6,543 nucleotides of DNA, from the NCBI GenBank assembly GCA_030426445.1, contig JAUHYS010000121.1, positions 1 to 6,543 on the forward strand, in the 5' to 3' direction. Below, in pieces: positions 6,347 through 6,543 of the stretch. The notes under the pieces were generated by a model. The model searched no databases and was not told the origin of the DNA. It saw only the letters and a program-made list of their open reading frames with translations. The translations under genes and the position numbers were made by a program. Origin of the DNA: a bacterium. Its GTDB lineage: Bacteria > UBA10199 > DSSB01. How positions within the stretch are numbered: the first letter of the stretch is position 1; each line of letters begins with the position of its first letter.

Positions 6347-6543
6347 TGGTTATCCTTTTTAGTTTTTAAGTCAATGTATGGGCTTTTATATGTAAAATAC
6401 AGGCTAAGCATAAATGTATGACCAGCGGGATCACCCGAGTCACCTATTCCATTGTCTTGGAATATGTAGCTGAACAGAACGCTCATGTTTGTCTTTTTCC
6501 AGGGAAACTTCTTGTCCCGTCTCAAGAAAAACTCAATGCCTGA
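6343..6543 (-). CDS. C-terminal end of a probable outer-membrane beta-barrel protein (5' end beyond window)
   Basis: The minus-strand frame is open from the window edge to TGA at 6345-6343, giving 66 residues, and the real start lies to the right of the window. A TTG at 6525-6523 could be read as a start but has no need to be one, since the frame continues upstream. Two probable transmembrane beta strands are visible (TNMSVLFSYIFQDNG and GHTFMLSLYFTY), separated by a Gly/Asp-rich loop. The penultimate GHTF--L-Y-F-Y pattern is common at the C-terminal end of outer-membrane channels. A short polar tail, KSPYIDLKTKKDNQ, follows the last strand. The stop overlaps the start of the TSP3 protein by four bases (ATGA), so it is the upstream member of the same operon. 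The family cannot be named from this fragment. Confidence 0.62.
   Translation of the reverse strand, partial: SGIEFFLRRDKKFPWKKTNMSVLFSYIFQDNGIGDSGDPAGHTFMLSLYFTYKSPYIDLKTKKDNQ

Noticed and set aside
6343..6525. A complete 60-residue gene starting at TTG 6525
   Set aside because: The frame stays open to the window edge and the sequence upstream (GIEFFL) continues a beta strand, so it is the end of a longer gene.

Overview
The window looks like a piece of a Gram-negative chromosome of moderate GC content. Two things support this: an N-terminal TamA/Omp85 outer-membrane assembly protein at the left edge, and several exported or beta-barrel-like products. The protein at 4886-6346 carries thrombospondin type 3 calcium-binding repeats and ends in a Gly-Cys / membrane-helix / basic-tail signal of the kind common in Myxococcota, Bdellovibrionota and other former Deltaproteobacteria. 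That lineage is an inference, not a proof.

Layout. 1-976 (minus): TamA-like protein with signal peptide, three POTRA-like domains and the start of the barrel; its 3' end lies outside the window. 977-1185: AT-rich divergent promoter region with a long imperfect inverted repeat and a separate perfect palindrome. 1186-3492 (plus): full-length catalase-peroxidase KatG with an unusual N-terminal export or lipoprotein signal. 3567-4142 (plus): uracil-DNA glycosylase-family protein. 4167-6543 (minus): a three-gene operon convergent with the plus-strand genes. In transcription order it contains the C-terminal end of a probable outer-membrane barrel protein (5' end outside the window), the TSP3-repeat surface protein, and a His-rich protein with a barrel-like C-terminal region. 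Both junctions are 4-base ATGA stop/start overlaps.

How the genes may work together. KatG would remove hydrogen peroxide outside the cytoplasm, and the glycosylase-family protein belongs to a DNA repair superfamily, but nothing shows co-regulation. The minus-strand operon is the least explained part. Its gene overlaps imply a fixed ratio of an outer-membrane barrel, a calcium-binding anchored surface protein and a His-rich partner. Histidine clusters in two of the three products suggest metal binding or sensing at the cell envelope, which is inference. No tRNA, rRNA, CRISPR array, insertion sequence or phage feature was seen.
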